64,000 nt of DNA from Ignavibacteriales bacterium (GTDB lineage Bacteria; Bacteroidota; Ignavibacteria; UBA10030), in NCBI GenBank assembly GCA_026390595.1, contig JAPLFQ010000030.1, positions 160,919 to 224,918 of the forward strand. Direction: 5' to 3'. The stretch's first letter is position 1. Every line of letters starts with the position of its first letter. A model generated the notes under the pieces. That model was given only the letters and a program-made list of their open reading frames with translations, was not told the DNA's origin and did not search any database. The position numbers and the translations under genes were made by a program. Positions 46,080 to 55,288 of this stretch are shown here, piece after piece.

Positions 46080-48026
46080 TCAAGACATTATTTCGCGCCA
46101 CCAGTGCTCGAAGATCACAAGCGACCAGATGGTCTGGAACAGCAAGGTTGCGTTCGCGCTCCGGGGATCGCTCTGCAGCAACGTGCGCCAAGTGCTCTCG
46201 ATAAATCTGGGTTGGAAATAACCGCAATGTTGCAGGATTCCGCTGAACAATGAATCCTTGAAGTACGGAGCCCAGCGGCCCTGGGCCAGTCCAATGAGGT
46301 GGGCATAGGTCACACCGCTGAAACCAGTCTTATCTCTTCGGTTCACAATCTCATCGGGAATGATGCCTTCCAATGCCCGTCGGAGCAAATACTTCGTAAT
46401 CTGGCCATTCCGGACTTTCATGTCCGGAGTGAGCCCACCCGCGAATTGGATTAGCTCGTGGTCCAAGAAAGGAGCTCGAATTTCAAGGCCGTACGTCATT
46501 CCGGAGATGTCGGGCTGAATCACGGTATACTCCTGCATCCGCGACATCAGGTCCGTATGCAGCCACGCGTCAAAATGAAGGTCCGCATCTGCGTTGGCAA
46601 AGACAGATTGAAAATGGGAACACGGATCGCCCGCTGAATCCATGGCTCCCCGGCTAAACAACTCTGTCGTCAGCCAAATATCGCTCGTGGCGATATTGTA
46701 CGATCTTCTCATCTCATTCGAAAGAGAAAGCGCATACAGAATCATCCCAAACTCTCCACTCACTGCCCGATGAGTATGTGCGAGTCGTTTGCGCATCCAT
46801 CGGAAGAGTGAGTGCGGTATGAGGTCAAGACTCCGCTGGACGGCAGGCGAGCTGAGTTGCAGAACTTTTTTGTACGTGAGATATCCGCCGAAGACTTCGT
46901 CTCCGCCGTTGCCCGAGAGAACAACCTTGACGTGCTCTTTGATGTGCCTGCTCAAGAAGAGACTTACGAGCGTTGTGATAATGGCATGAGGTTCGCCGTA
47001 GTGCCGGACCGCGACGGGAAGGATGTTGAGCAAGTCATCTGCGTTATAGAACACGTTGGTGTGTTCGACTCCCAACCTGTCCACCGCCAGCTGGGCAAAC
47101 TTCCAATCGGGGTCCCTCCCCTCTTCGTCCTCGAAAAATGCACTGAACGTTTGCAGGCGCCCCCCCACATGTCGTTGAGCCAGTGCAGTCACGGCGGTTG
47201 AGTCTATGCCGCCAGAAAGCATGCTGCCGATGGGCACGTCACTTACAAGGCGCGTCTTGACAACATCGTCAAGTCGGAAGCGGAGCTCTTCCACCAACTC
47301 CGACTCGCTCTTCTGCCACTTCACACGGTACGACGGCTTCCAGTACAACCGTTCGCTCATTTGTCCGTTCGTTATTGTCAGCGTGGTGGCGGGCGGGAGC
47401 TTGCGAATTGCCTTGAGCAGACAACCTGGCTGAGGTACGTGAAGAAAATTGAAGTATTGGCGCAGTGCGGTGGGATCGACTTCCCTCGAGAACCCGGGGA
47501 CGCTGAGAAGAGCCTGAATCTCCGAAGCAAAATAAAGAGTGCTGTTGTGAATTCCGTAGAGAAGGGGCTTCTCTCCGCTCCGGTCTCGCGCGAGGAGCAA
47601 CCGTTGCTGCCCCGCGTCCCACAAACCGAAGGCGAACATTCCTCTCAGTCTCTCGACGCATTGTTCACCTTCTTCCTCATACAAATGCAGGATGACTTCA
47701 GAATCCGTCTGCGATTGAAACAAGTGGCCTCGGTCGATCAGTCCCGCGCGCAATTCCTGGAAGTTGTAAATCTCGCCATTGAACACAAACCAAACACGAC
47801 CGCTGGTCCGTTGTCGGGCGAAACATTGTTCATTCGACATTGGCTGATGACCAGCAACGCTCAGGTCGATAATGGAGAGTCGCCTATGGCCCAAAGCAAC
47901 GGTTGGTTCAGCGTAGAGCCCGCTATCATCCGGCCCGCGGTGAGCCTGACAATCGTTCATTCTCCCGACGATCGTCTTGTCCACCGCTTTTCCGACCATA
48001 CTATACGCGCCGCAAATACCGCACAT
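46080..48026 (-). CDS. Asparagine-synthetase-like glutamine amidotransferase (AsnB family)
   Basis: A 648-residue protein. It starts MCGICGAYS, so Cys2 is the glutaminase nucleophile after removal of the methionine. The synthetase half has the PP-loop MLSGGIDSTAVTALAQR at about 266-282 and LSGNGGDEVFGGYL. In surface-glycan loci such enzymes often amidate the carboxyl group of a uronic acid sugar using glutamine, and can also simply make asparagine. Since the locus also holds a predicted uronic-acid pathway (WlbA/WlbB), the sugar amide role is attractive but not proven. The 150 bases to the next GT gene look non-coding. Confidence 0.9.
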   Translation of the reverse strand: MCGICGAYSMVGKAVDKTIVGRMNDCQAHRGPDDSGLYAEPTVALGHRRLSIIDLSVAGHQPMSNEQCFARQRTSGRVWFVFNGEIYNFQELRAGLIDRGHLFQSQTDSEVILHLYEEEGEQCVERLRGMFAFGLWDAGQQRLLLARDRSGEKPLLYGIHNSTLYFASEIQALLSVPGFSREVDPTALRQYFNFLHVPQPGCLLKAIRKLPPATTLTITNGQMSERLYWKPSYRVKWQKSESELVEELRFRLDDVVKTRLVSDVPIGSMLSGGIDSTAVTALAQRHVGGRLQTFSAFFEDEEGRDPDWKFAQLAVDRLGVEHTNVFYNADDLLNILPVAVRHYGEPHAIITTLVSLFLSRHIKEHVKVVLSGNGGDEVFGGYLTYKKVLQLSSPAVQRSLDLIPHSLFRWMRKRLAHTHRAVSGEFGMILYALSLSNEMRRSYNIATSDIWLTTELFSRGAMDSAGDPCSHFQSVFANADADLHFDAWLHTDLMSRMQEYTVIQPDISGMTYGLEIRAPFLDHELIQFAGGLTPDMKVRNGQITKYLLRRALEGIIPDEIVNRRDKTGFSGVTYAHLIGLAQGRWAPYFKDSLFSGILQHCGYFQPRFIESTWRTLLQSDPRSANATLLFQTIWSLVIFEHWWREIMS

Positions 48027-48179
48027 GTTTTATGTACCCGCCTCACTGCAGCAGTTGATTGCTATCCCGTTGAACCACGCGACCTCGATGAGATTCCTTC
48101 ACATCTTGGTGAGTGGATCCTTTTTCCTGCACAATCGAGGTTTCTCCGACCGCAACCCACCTCCGTCCGCCCCACACCA

Positions 48180-49352
48180 CTAGCTTGCAGGCTGGCGCAG
48201 GACTTCTTTGTAGACCTGATTCATTTTTTCCGCAATGCGATCCCAACTCAGTTCTCCAACCGACACAGCTGCAGCTTCCCCGACTTGGCGCTGCTTGCCC
48301 GGATCAGCCAGGACGCTCACAAGTGCGGCCGTCAACTGGCCATCATCACGCGGATCGATAAGATACCCGTTGGAGCCGTGCCGCACCAGATCGGGCAATG
48401 CACCTACGGCCGCCACAACAACCGGTCGCCCGATTGACATCGCCTCAATCACTGTGAGTGGAAAGCCCTCCGACAAGGAGGGGAGCGTGAAGACATCGCA
48501 CGCCTTCATATATTCCGCTACTTCAGCCTGTGTCTTCATCCCCACCAATCTGACATTTGAAGTAATACCGAGTTCTCCGATCAGCTTCTCAACATCGTTC
48601 CTGCGATCACCATCTCCAACAAGAGTGAGCGTTGCATCAGGCATTTGACGTACCACCTGTGCGAACGCCCGCATGAGTGTCGGCAGATTTTTCTCAACCG
48701 ACATCCTCCCAACCCAGAGTATCCCTTTGGTGTGGTCCGCCTTGGAAGTTTTCGAAAAGATCCTGCCGTCCACGCCGTTGTAAATGACAGTCAGTTGCCT
48801 GTCGTCGATTCCGATCGACATCAGATCCTTTTTGAGCCTGTCCGAAACGACAACAATCCTGGCTGCCCTATCGAGTATGAAGCGACCAACAGAGCGGAAA
48901 ACTCTCCCCTTCCGCATGAGAGCTGCATCGCTGCCGTGGACGGTAATGATGAGCGGTTTTCCATACAAGTGCGCGAGAACAAGTCCGACCATCCCGGAGA
49001 ATATCCACTGAGCGTGCACAACATCGGACATCCGTGCATACTTCATGGCCTTCCTGGCATACATCATAAGAAACGCCGGGAGCTGCACCTTTCCCAGAAA
49101 CGACTTAAGATCCGACGGAATGCCCGAGTCAGACGCCAGCCGCTGTCGTGCAACCGGTAGCCAGTAGCTAAAACGATGGACCGCGGCACCATAGAGAATC
49201 TCATCGTGCTGGCAGCCAACTTCATACGGTGCTATGACGTCGAACTCGGTTCCTGCCTGATGGAGCTCTGTCGTAAGCGACGCAATGAAGATGCCGCTTA
49301 AGTCTCCACTCCAACGCGGGAATGACGTCGTAACAACACAGACTCTGATCAA
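48180..49352 (-). CDS. Glycosyltransferase family 4, GT-B fold
   Basis: About 390 residues. The classic start is MIRVCVVTTSFPRWSGD, read from a TTG at 49352 (a GTG at 49355 is equally possible) with AAAAGG a few bases upstream. Acceptor side: PLIITVHGSDAALMRKG. Donor side: ILWVGRMSVEKNLPTLMRA and TLPSLSEGFPLTVIEAMSIG, with the E of the EX7E region. A longer frame to 49376 starts at TTG and adds residues outside the family. Confidence 0.92.
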   Translation of the reverse strand: MIRVCVVTTSFPRWSGDLSGIFIASLTTELHQAGTEFDVIAPYEVGCQHDEILYGAAVHRFSYWLPVARQRLASDSGIPSDLKSFLGKVQLPAFLMMYARKAMKYARMSDVVHAQWIFSGMVGLVLAHLYGKPLIITVHGSDAALMRKGRVFRSVGRFILDRAARIVVVSDRLKKDLMSIGIDDRQLTVIYNGVDGRIFSKTSKADHTKGILWVGRMSVEKNLPTLMRAFAQVVRQMPDATLTLVGDGDRRNDVEKLIGELGITSNVRLVGMKTQAEVAEYMKACDVFTLPSLSEGFPLTVIEAMSIGRPVVVAAVGALPDLVRHGSNGYLIDPRDDGQLTAALVSVLADPGKQRQVGEAAAVSVGELSWDRIAEKMNQVYKEVLRQPAS

Positions 49353-49473
49353 CACGATACCTTTTCGGACCAACAATGCATTCGAGAAATCCTGCCAAAG
49401 ACATGGATCCCGGCATGAACAATCAAAACAAATCTCAGCAACAATAGTGCTTCGACTTCTTCAGAGGACTTCA

Positions 49474-50382
49474 TCACAGCGGAGCACGTTCAAAGCTCCT
49501 CGCCACTTCACGGCACGTCGCTTTTCGCACCCCCGAAAATTCGGAGAGCAGATTCTTCACACTTCGAAGCATCCATGATCCAGTTCGTCTCATGAAGAGC
49601 TTCTGGTACGCCGTCAGTCCTCCGATCGCTGGAGGGAGAGTCAGCTCATATGGATGGAAGTAGTACAATGAATCTCCGGCCCTCAGAGAACTTCGCAATG
49701 CAACCGAAGTCCATGGCCGGCCAATCACGCGAGTTGCAATTCCGGTCGCAGCCGGAAGCCTCAAATAAGGGAATGTCGGGATCGGGATCTCAATCATAGA
49801 CCCCTCGCCCGGAATAAAAGAATCCGCCGAGAGCCTGTACGGAATCGAAGGGAGCTCTCGAGAATTCTTGAATTTCCCCATCAACTTTCGCGACGGGCAG
49901 ACCGACGAATCGTACAGGAAGCCTTCCTCTCTCAGAATCGGCACGATCCAATCCTCAATAACAAGGTTTGGTGCGCGGAATCCTACAACCTGTTGTCCGG
50001 ACAGGTCCTCCAACACGGATTTTGCATCTCTCAATTCCCGCTGAAATGATTCTCGTGTATGCATCCATAGATCGATATGGCGAAAGCTATGACTCGCGAT
50101 TTCATGCTTCCTGTTGCCGATCTCCCTCACGAGATGGGGATAAGCATGACCGACTTCGCCAAGGATGAAGAATGTCGCCCTTACGTTTTGAGAGTCGAAC
50201 AGATCGAGGATCTCGTTCGTCGGTCGTTCAATGTCTCCACGGCATCGATCCAATCCATACACTTCTTTGAAGAAAGCCGCGGGCTCCTCCCAGCGCGAGT
50301 TCGCAGATCCGGTCGCCCATCGCACGTGATACCACTCATCGAGATCGACGGAAATCACGAGCCGGGATGTCGAGTCACTCAT
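49474..50382 (-). CDS. Polysaccharide deacetylase (NodB/CE4 family)
   Basis: A 302-residue protein. NodB motifs are SVDLDEWYHVRW, HEIASHSFRHID and VVGFRAPNLVIEDW, followed by ILREEGFLYDSSVCPSRK. There is no signal peptide, in common with the exopolysaccharide-locus deacetylases. It overlaps the GT2 gene upstream by eight bases. The substrate is presumably the exopolysaccharide, removing N-acetyl groups. Together with the enzymes at 42758 and 51413, this is the third NodB domain in the locus. Confidence 0.9.
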   Translation of the reverse strand: MSDSTSRLVISVDLDEWYHVRWATGSANSRWEEPAAFFKEVYGLDRCRGDIERPTNEILDLFDSQNVRATFFILGEVGHAYPHLVREIGNRKHEIASHSFRHIDLWMHTRESFQRELRDAKSVLEDLSGQQVVGFRAPNLVIEDWIVPILREEGFLYDSSVCPSRKLMGKFKNSRELPSIPYRLSADSFIPGEGSMIEIPIPTFPYLRLPAATGIATRVIGRPWTSVALRSSLRAGDSLYYFHPYELTLPPAIGGLTAYQKLFMRRTGSWMLRSVKNLLSEFSGVRKATCREVARSFERAPL

Positions 50383-51340
50383 CCGACGTCTTTCCCTTCA
50401 GGTCGCGATTGGAGAACATGTCAAACCACATTGCGAAGAACAGGCTTTGGAAGCCCGTCGTCGCAGTGAACAGGAATGCCATCGCGTTCATGCTTGGTGT
50501 TGAGTTCTGTGCAAAGAAGAAAAAGAGGAGCCTTACTCCAAGGAGAAAGGCCACAAACAGCAACAAGAATCCGAGACCATAGAAGAGAACGAGCGGGTGA
50601 AAGTCGCGAATGATGTACTTCTGCTTCATGCGCCAGATGAAACGCCTGAGGAGCAGAACGGAAAGCGTGAAGACGATACGTTCCAACTTGATCCCTGATT
50701 TCTCGCCGATGTTATAAACCGGCGTGACGGGGACATCCACCACTCTGAAATTGAATACGTTGAGTCGGACAAGCAAGTCGTTGGGTTGGCCGTACCTTGG
50801 GTACATCTCGTCCCAGTCGATCATCTGCAGCGCCTTCTTGCTGATCGCTGTATATCCGGATTGCGAGTCGGCAACATGCCAGTAACCGGAAGCTATCTTT
50901 GTGAGGAATGACAATATTGAGTTTCCGATGTAGCGCGTTCTCGGGATGATTTTCCAAGCATCTCCGGAGAAGAGGCGGTTTCCTTTCGCATAGTCAGTCC
51001 AACCACGGACGACGGGATCAACCAGCTTCGCGAGCTCACTCGGATCCATCTGGGCATCCCCCCCCATAACGGCGGCGACGTCGACTCGGTTGTCTCTTGC
51101 CCATTTGTAACCGGTAGCGATGGCCCCACCCACGCCGCGGTTTTGCTGATGGTCAATGAGCACGAGCTTTGGATGAGATTTCCGGAGCTTCTCAAGCACC
51201 CCTCTCGTTTGGTCTGTGCTGCAATCGTTGACGACGACGACATGGTCAACAAATCTCGGCATCGTCTCCACGACTCGTCCAATGAGCTTTTCCTCGTTGT
51301 AGGCGGGAACTACGACTGCGATACATTTCTTCCTATACAT
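50375..51340 (-). CDS. Glycosyltransferase family 2, polyprenyl-phosphate type with C-terminal membrane helices
   Basis: A 321-residue protein. GT2 motifs: AVVVPAYNEEKLIGRVV, VVVVNDCSTDQTRGV, RGVGGAIATGYKWA, AVMGGDAQMDPSE (metal-binding D-x-Q-type region) and VADSQSGYTAISKKAL. Two membrane helices in the last 90 residues (about 240-265 and 275-300) give the DPM-like topology. It would prime a lipid carrier or transfer to a lipid-linked glycan. The four-gene stretch 50375-54284 has very tight spacing. Confidence 0.9.
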   Translation of the reverse strand: MYRKKCIAVVVPAYNEEKLIGRVVETMPRFVDHVVVVNDCSTDQTRGVLEKLRKSHPKLVLIDHQQNRGVGGAIATGYKWARDNRVDVAAVMGGDAQMDPSELAKLVDPVVRGWTDYAKGNRLFSGDAWKIIPRTRYIGNSILSFLTKIASGYWHVADSQSGYTAISKKALQMIDWDEMYPRYGQPNDLLVRLNVFNFRVVDVPVTPVYNIGEKSGIKLERIVFTLSVLLLRRFIWRMKQKYIIRDFHPLVLFYGLGFLLLFVAFLLGVRLLFFFFAQNSTPSMNAMAFLFTATTGFQSLFFAMWFDMFSNRDLKGKTSDE

Positions 51341-51412
51341 ATGGTCACTCCAAGGCTTGGCAAATAAGATGGATCGTCTGTCGCGCAGCGCGCTCGCTCC
51401 TCGCTCAGCTTG

Positions 51413-52273
51413 TCAGCCGGTAATAGCTCCCGACGGATTGTCAAGATAGTCACGGATCGGAGTAAACTTGAACTCCTTCAGCAAGCACCTCAGGTAACCC
51501 TCGGTCTTGTCGAGATTGTGATACCGGATTATGTGAAAAACGAACCCGGTTTTCAGCCGCGGGACCTCATCATCAAGATCATAGGGGTGAAGATACACCA
51601 TTCCAGCCCGTCCTCTATTGACGGACTGGCGCAAAGCCCAAAGTGAAATGAATAGAGGCAAGGCGCGCAAATAGAAACCTCCGGCTGAGGGGATTTTCAG
51701 CGGCCCGAGCGACCAGGTCTGCGCCGGGAATTCCAGTATCGATTTCCCGGATTGTACGACAATCCTATGAGGGTACGTCGGTGCACCCGGGAAGCCATAA
51801 GCGTGGAATCTCGTTGGGAATACACTTGAATCATAGTCCAAACCCATCTCTGCGAGCTCGTCGAACGCCCATGAGCACTCGGGTGTGACTGACCAACTTG
51901 CGGCACGGTAGCCTCGCACTTTCGAGCCCGTTATCACCTCGAGGGTATCCAGGGAGCGCCTCACATCTTCACGGAAGCCAGTGCGACCAAGCAGCGGGAC
52001 GGGTTGATGTTCATACCCGTGCGAAGCAATCTCATGACCGCTCACCGCGATCCGCTTCACAACGTCTGGATGAGCGTGGGCGTATCGACCGACGACGAAG
52101 AACGTCGCTTTCACTCCATGTTCACTGAGCAAATTAAGAATGTGATCGACACTTGCTTCTTCCCGAGAAGGATACTTCTCCCAACCGGAGATGTTCCTGT
52201 AAATGAATCCTTGGTACCAATCTTCGACATCGAAGGAAAGGAAACTGGAAGACCTTGGTGCGGACTCCTTCAT
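51413..52273 (-). CDS. Polysaccharide deacetylase, DUF3473-type (exopolysaccharide/PEP-CTERM-locus subfamily)
   Basis: About 286 residues from an ATG at 52273 that overlaps the preceding stop (ATGA). Motif 1 is LSFDVEDWYQGFIY, motif 2 is HEIASHGYEHQP. The motif-3 site reads GYRAASWSVT, where relatives usually have GYRAPS, and the C-terminal domain (YLHPYDLDDE) is DUF3473-like. In other phyla this subfamily accompanies exosortase/PEP-CTERM loci, although no exosortase is visible here. A much longer frame to 52774 is the shadow of the UPF0104 gene and was rejected. Whether the Pro-to-Ala change reduces activity is unclear. Confidence 0.88.
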   Translation of the reverse strand: MKESAPRSSSFLSFDVEDWYQGFIYRNISGWEKYPSREEASVDHILNLLSEHGVKATFFVVGRYAHAHPDVVKRIAVSGHEIASHGYEHQPVPLLGRTGFREDVRRSLDTLEVITGSKVRGYRAASWSVTPECSWAFDELAEMGLDYDSSVFPTRFHAYGFPGAPTYPHRIVVQSGKSILEFPAQTWSLGPLKIPSAGGFYLRALPLFISLWALRQSVNRGRAGMVYLHPYDLDDEVPRLKTGFVFHIIRYHNLDKTEGYLRCLLKEFKFTPIRDYLDNPSGAITG

Positions 52274-53208
52274 TCTTCCCTCCGCAGCCAAAATGGAAGA
52301 CTGAAAAGTGCTGGGATGAGGACTGCAAAAAGAGCAAGATCGATGAAAGACAGGAGGACGGCCGATTCCGAAGTAATGGAGATCTTGTTTAACATTATGA
52401 TGAACACCGCCTCTCTTGTTCCCAGCCCCCCAACAGAGATCGGCAGCAATGAAACGAGGGTTGCAACGGCAAGGCTCAGGCCCAGATATGAAAACGGCGG
52501 GTTGAGTCCGATCCCCCGCGCAAGTGCGTAGAATTGACAGAACATACAGAAATATGCGAGTACCGAGAGGCCGAGCATAGGAAGAAAAGTCTTCCCAAGA
52601 ACCTTGCCAAAATCCATCCTGAACGCTTCCCATCCCTCTGACAGGGTGGCATATGAGGAACTGCTGAGGACTAACCTGAGGAATTTCTTCATCATTTTGA
52701 ACAACCGCATCCTCTGCGTAAGAACCAACAGGGTCATCAGTGCCAGAACTCCCAGAATCAGACTGATCTCCCAAACCTCAGAGATAAAAACACCTGAGAA
52801 ATAGAACAAGCCGAAAAGGCTAAGACTCAGAAGAACCGCCAGATCATAGATGCGATCGAGCACGATGCTCACCAAACCTCGTGCGAAAGGAAGGCCGGAA
52901 CTCTTTGTATAAGTCAGCTTGATGACGTCACCCAATTTCCCTGGAATCACAAGGCCGAAAAATGAGCTCAAGAAGGTTATGCCTATCGTTTTGAAAATGC
53001 CGTAATGCACCCGCTGGAGAGTCAATACGGTTCGCCATCTCAGTGCTTTGAAGCAGTAAGTGCCTACCAAGCAGGCAGTCGCAGCAAGGAACCATCGGAA
53101 ATCGATGGCACTGAATACCTTCACGACTTTCCCGAAATCGAGCTGCAGTATGATATACAGCCACAGTATGATCCCGACAAGCTTGAGCCATTTACCGTAC
53201 TTCTGCAC
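52270..53208 (-). CDS. UPF0104 / lysylphosphatidylglycerol synthase-like membrane protein (flippase-like)
   Basis: A 312-residue polytopic protein with about eight membrane helices. It carries the UPF0104/AglD signature: LDFGKVVKVFSAIDFRWFLAA, FKALRWRTVL, a FFGLVIPGKLGDVIKL segment and ISVGGLGTREAVF near the C-terminus. Related membrane halves occur in MprF-like proteins and dolichol-phosphate-linked pathways, where they are thought to flip lipids. In exopolysaccharide loci the function is uncharacterised. Start GTG at 53208, with GGAGG about 13 bases upstream. It is coupled to the deacetylase gene. Confidence 0.85.
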   Translation of the reverse strand: MQKYGKWLKLVGIILWLYIILQLDFGKVVKVFSAIDFRWFLAATACLVGTYCFKALRWRTVLTLQRVHYGIFKTIGITFLSSFFGLVIPGKLGDVIKLTYTKSSGLPFARGLVSIVLDRIYDLAVLLSLSLFGLFYFSGVFISEVWEISLILGVLALMTLLVLTQRMRLFKMMKKFLRLVLSSSSYATLSEGWEAFRMDFGKVLGKTFLPMLGLSVLAYFCMFCQFYALARGIGLNPPFSYLGLSLAVATLVSLLPISVGGLGTREAVFIIMLNKISITSESAVLLSFIDLALFAVLIPALFSLPFWLRREE

Positions 53209-53258
53209 TCTACTGATCTAGCCTCCTGGATATGCGAGCAAATGACAGATGGTAATAC

Positions 53259-54284
53259 TTACGGGAGAAATTTCCTGAGTTTTGGCCCCAACCAACCTGC
53301 GATCGGAAGAGGCAGGAGCATCCATGCGGCACTGAACGCCCTCGCGGCCTTCCCCCTATAAATCTGTGCTGCATCGGTTCGACTCGCGCCTTGCGCGGTC
53401 ACCCGGATCACCTCGAGAGAAAAAGGAACTGCGCCCCACTGTTTCTTGAAGCTGAATGTCCCTGATCCCTTTCTGCTCCGCCCGAAATCAAACTCTTCGT
53501 ATCCATTTTCGCAACCGTATCGCAGAACTTCCCAATACAGAAGCATGTTCGGCGACAAATGGTTGAATTGATGAAGTGACGAAGCCCAAGGATCTGCGAG
53601 CTTCCGCTGGAACTTGGCGACAACCATCGCAGCAATCGCATGTCGGTCTTTTCGGACAGTCAGCACATCAATTCCTTGTTCTAGATTGCTACAGATCTCT
53701 GAGAAGAAGAATCTTGAATGTACTGGAGTACCCAAGCGAGACATGTTCTGAGAGTACACTTCGTAGAAATCATCAAGCTGCTCGATGCCCCACTGGAGTG
53801 TAACACCTGAGCGTTCTCCCTTCCTGATGAGATTGCGCACCTTGGAGTCGAAGCTCCGCCAGAGCTTCTCCGCAGAATCGGGCAGTCTCAGCTTGAGCGT
53901 ACACTCTTCACCGAACGCGGCTTCCTCTCCACACGGTTGCCAGAGTTCGAGTCTCGGGATTCCCTCGATTTGAAGGTACCTCTGAAATATCGACAAAACT
54001 GTGTATACATCGTAGTCCGGAGCGAGGAGCGGACCGGCATAGCCAGAAAAAGGCAGACAGATAGCAGAAGGCGAAGCGAACGGTCTCTTGATTGCTACGG
54101 CGGGCAACACCGCAATAATTCGCTCGCCTTTTGTAGCTGCGAGATGAAATACTCGAAATCCGTAGGATCGCCCGATCGCAGCAGCCCATCCGTACTGGTG
54201 GACATAAGTTGCATCCGGATGCGAGAAGACGAAATCATTCCACTCTTTTATTCTCGCTTCAGGGACATCCTGAACCTCGATCAT
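53259..54284 (-). CDS. FemAB-like GNAT transferase (exopolysaccharide-locus type)
   Basis: A 341-residue protein. The signature regions are WNDFVFSHPDATYVHQYGWA, GRSYGFRVFHLAATKGERI, IKRPFASPSAICLPFSGYAGP and YEEFDFGRSRKGSGTFSFK, as seen in the FemAB-related proteins annotated near PEP-CTERM/exosortase and exopolysaccharide loci. A transfer activity on glycan or a carrier is inferred, with no substrate evidence. The C-terminal region ends in a hydrophobic helix (AAWMLLPLPIAGWLG), so it may touch the membrane. Homologous in fold, not closely in sequence, to the gene at 35275. Confidence 0.85.
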   Translation of the reverse strand: MIEVQDVPEARIKEWNDFVFSHPDATYVHQYGWAAAIGRSYGFRVFHLAATKGERIIAVLPAVAIKRPFASPSAICLPFSGYAGPLLAPDYDVYTVLSIFQRYLQIEGIPRLELWQPCGEEAAFGEECTLKLRLPDSAEKLWRSFDSKVRNLIRKGERSGVTLQWGIEQLDDFYEVYSQNMSRLGTPVHSRFFFSEICSNLEQGIDVLTVRKDRHAIAAMVVAKFQRKLADPWASSLHQFNHLSPNMLLYWEVLRYGCENGYEEFDFGRSRKGSGTFSFKKQWGAVPFSLEVIRVTAQGASRTDAAQIYRGKAARAFSAAWMLLPLPIAGWLGPKLRKFLP

Positions 54285-54336
54285 AGCGCGCCAATTACCG
54301 ATTGATAAGTTGATCTCTTACACTCAATCGTGCGCC

Positions 54337-55284
54337 TCATCGCTTCAACCTGAGAAGATTCCTTTTCGTCTCCTCCAGTTGCATCCGGATACGCGTGAAC
54401 ATATCCGCCAACAGCGCAGTAATAGATAAGATTGTCGCGAACAGAAGCATGAACGCACCGATGAATGCCAAGACTTTCGGATAGAATTCCTGCAGAATGA
54501 TCGAGCTAATCGAGAAATAGAAAAGACAGAGTATGCCGGTCGCGGCCACGACAATCGCAGGTATACCAAAAATCGCGAGAGGACGATAGTCCCTGAAATT
54601 TCGAAGCAGTATCAGGCTCGAAAGGAGTGCGTAGCGAACGATGCTCCCTGCAACACGGGATTCTCCGTGTTCCCGGCTGCCGCGTACCTTCACATCAACC
54701 TCCATCATTCGGATTCCACGAAACGCCAGGGTGAGGATGACTTCATGGGTGTACGTGAAGTCTCCGATAAGGTCCAGCGCCAGAAGCGACTCCCTCGAGT
54801 AGGCCCTGAATCCGCATGACACATCATGAAGTGCCGTTCCCGCTAGCCTGTTGACAATCTGAGCAATGCGACGATTCCCCCAGAACTTGATTTTGGGCAT
54901 GACCGGGACGTACTCCAGAGTGCGAAATCTCGAGGCAGTTACGAAATCCGATTGGTCCTCGAGGATTGGATTGATGAGTTTTGGCAAATCGTTCGGATCA
55001 AATTGCCCGTCACCGTCAATAGTGGCCATTACATCGACACCGGACGCGAGAGCATAGCGAACAGCGGAACGGAAGGCGGCACCCAATCCACGGTTTGCGC
55101 CGTGAGAGATCAATGCTGCGCCATGCCCTTTGGCAATCGTCGCCGAACCATCCGTCGAGCCGTCATCCACGACAAGGACTGAAAGCCGCGCACCGCGAAT
55201 TTTGATCGATCGGACTCGATCAAGAATAGCCCCCAAACTCTCCGCTTCGTTGAGTACCGGGATTGCTACAAGGATCCTCTTCAT
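54337..55284 (-). CDS. Glycosyltransferase family 2, polyprenyl-phosphate sugar transferase-like with two C-terminal helices
   Basis: About 315 residues from the ATG at 55284; a frame to 55320 was rejected because it overlaps the upstream methyltransferase. Motifs are VAIPVLNEAESLGAIL, VVDDGSTDGSATIA, GANRGLGAAFRSAVR, ATIDGDGQFDPND (metal-binding) and DVSCGFRAYSRESLL. The membrane helices at about 225-255 and 270-300 resemble DPM-type enzymes. It likely loads a sugar onto polyprenyl phosphate. Four bases from the methyltransferase. Confidence 0.9.
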   Translation of the reverse strand: MKRILVAIPVLNEAESLGAILDRVRSIKIRGARLSVLVVDDGSTDGSATIAKGHGAALISHGANRGLGAAFRSAVRYALASGVDVMATIDGDGQFDPNDLPKLINPILEDQSDFVTASRFRTLEYVPVMPKIKFWGNRRIAQIVNRLAGTALHDVSCGFRAYSRESLLALDLIGDFTYTHEVILTLAFRGIRMMEVDVKVRGSREHGESRVAGSIVRYALLSSLILLRNFRDYRPLAIFGIPAIVVAATGILCLFYFSISSIILQEFYPKVLAFIGAFMLLFATILSITALLADMFTRIRMQLEETKRNLLRLKR

Positions 55285-55288
55285 GCTT

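Noticed and set aside
47361..48437. Plus-strand open frame opposite the asparagine-synthetase-like gene
   Set aside because: Shadow of AsnB; the minus-strand product has complete catalytic motifs.
52274..52774. Long extension of the DUF3473-type deacetylase to 52774
   Set aside because: It overlaps 500 bases of the UPF0104 gene in another frame; the ATGA overlap at 52273 gives the normal start.
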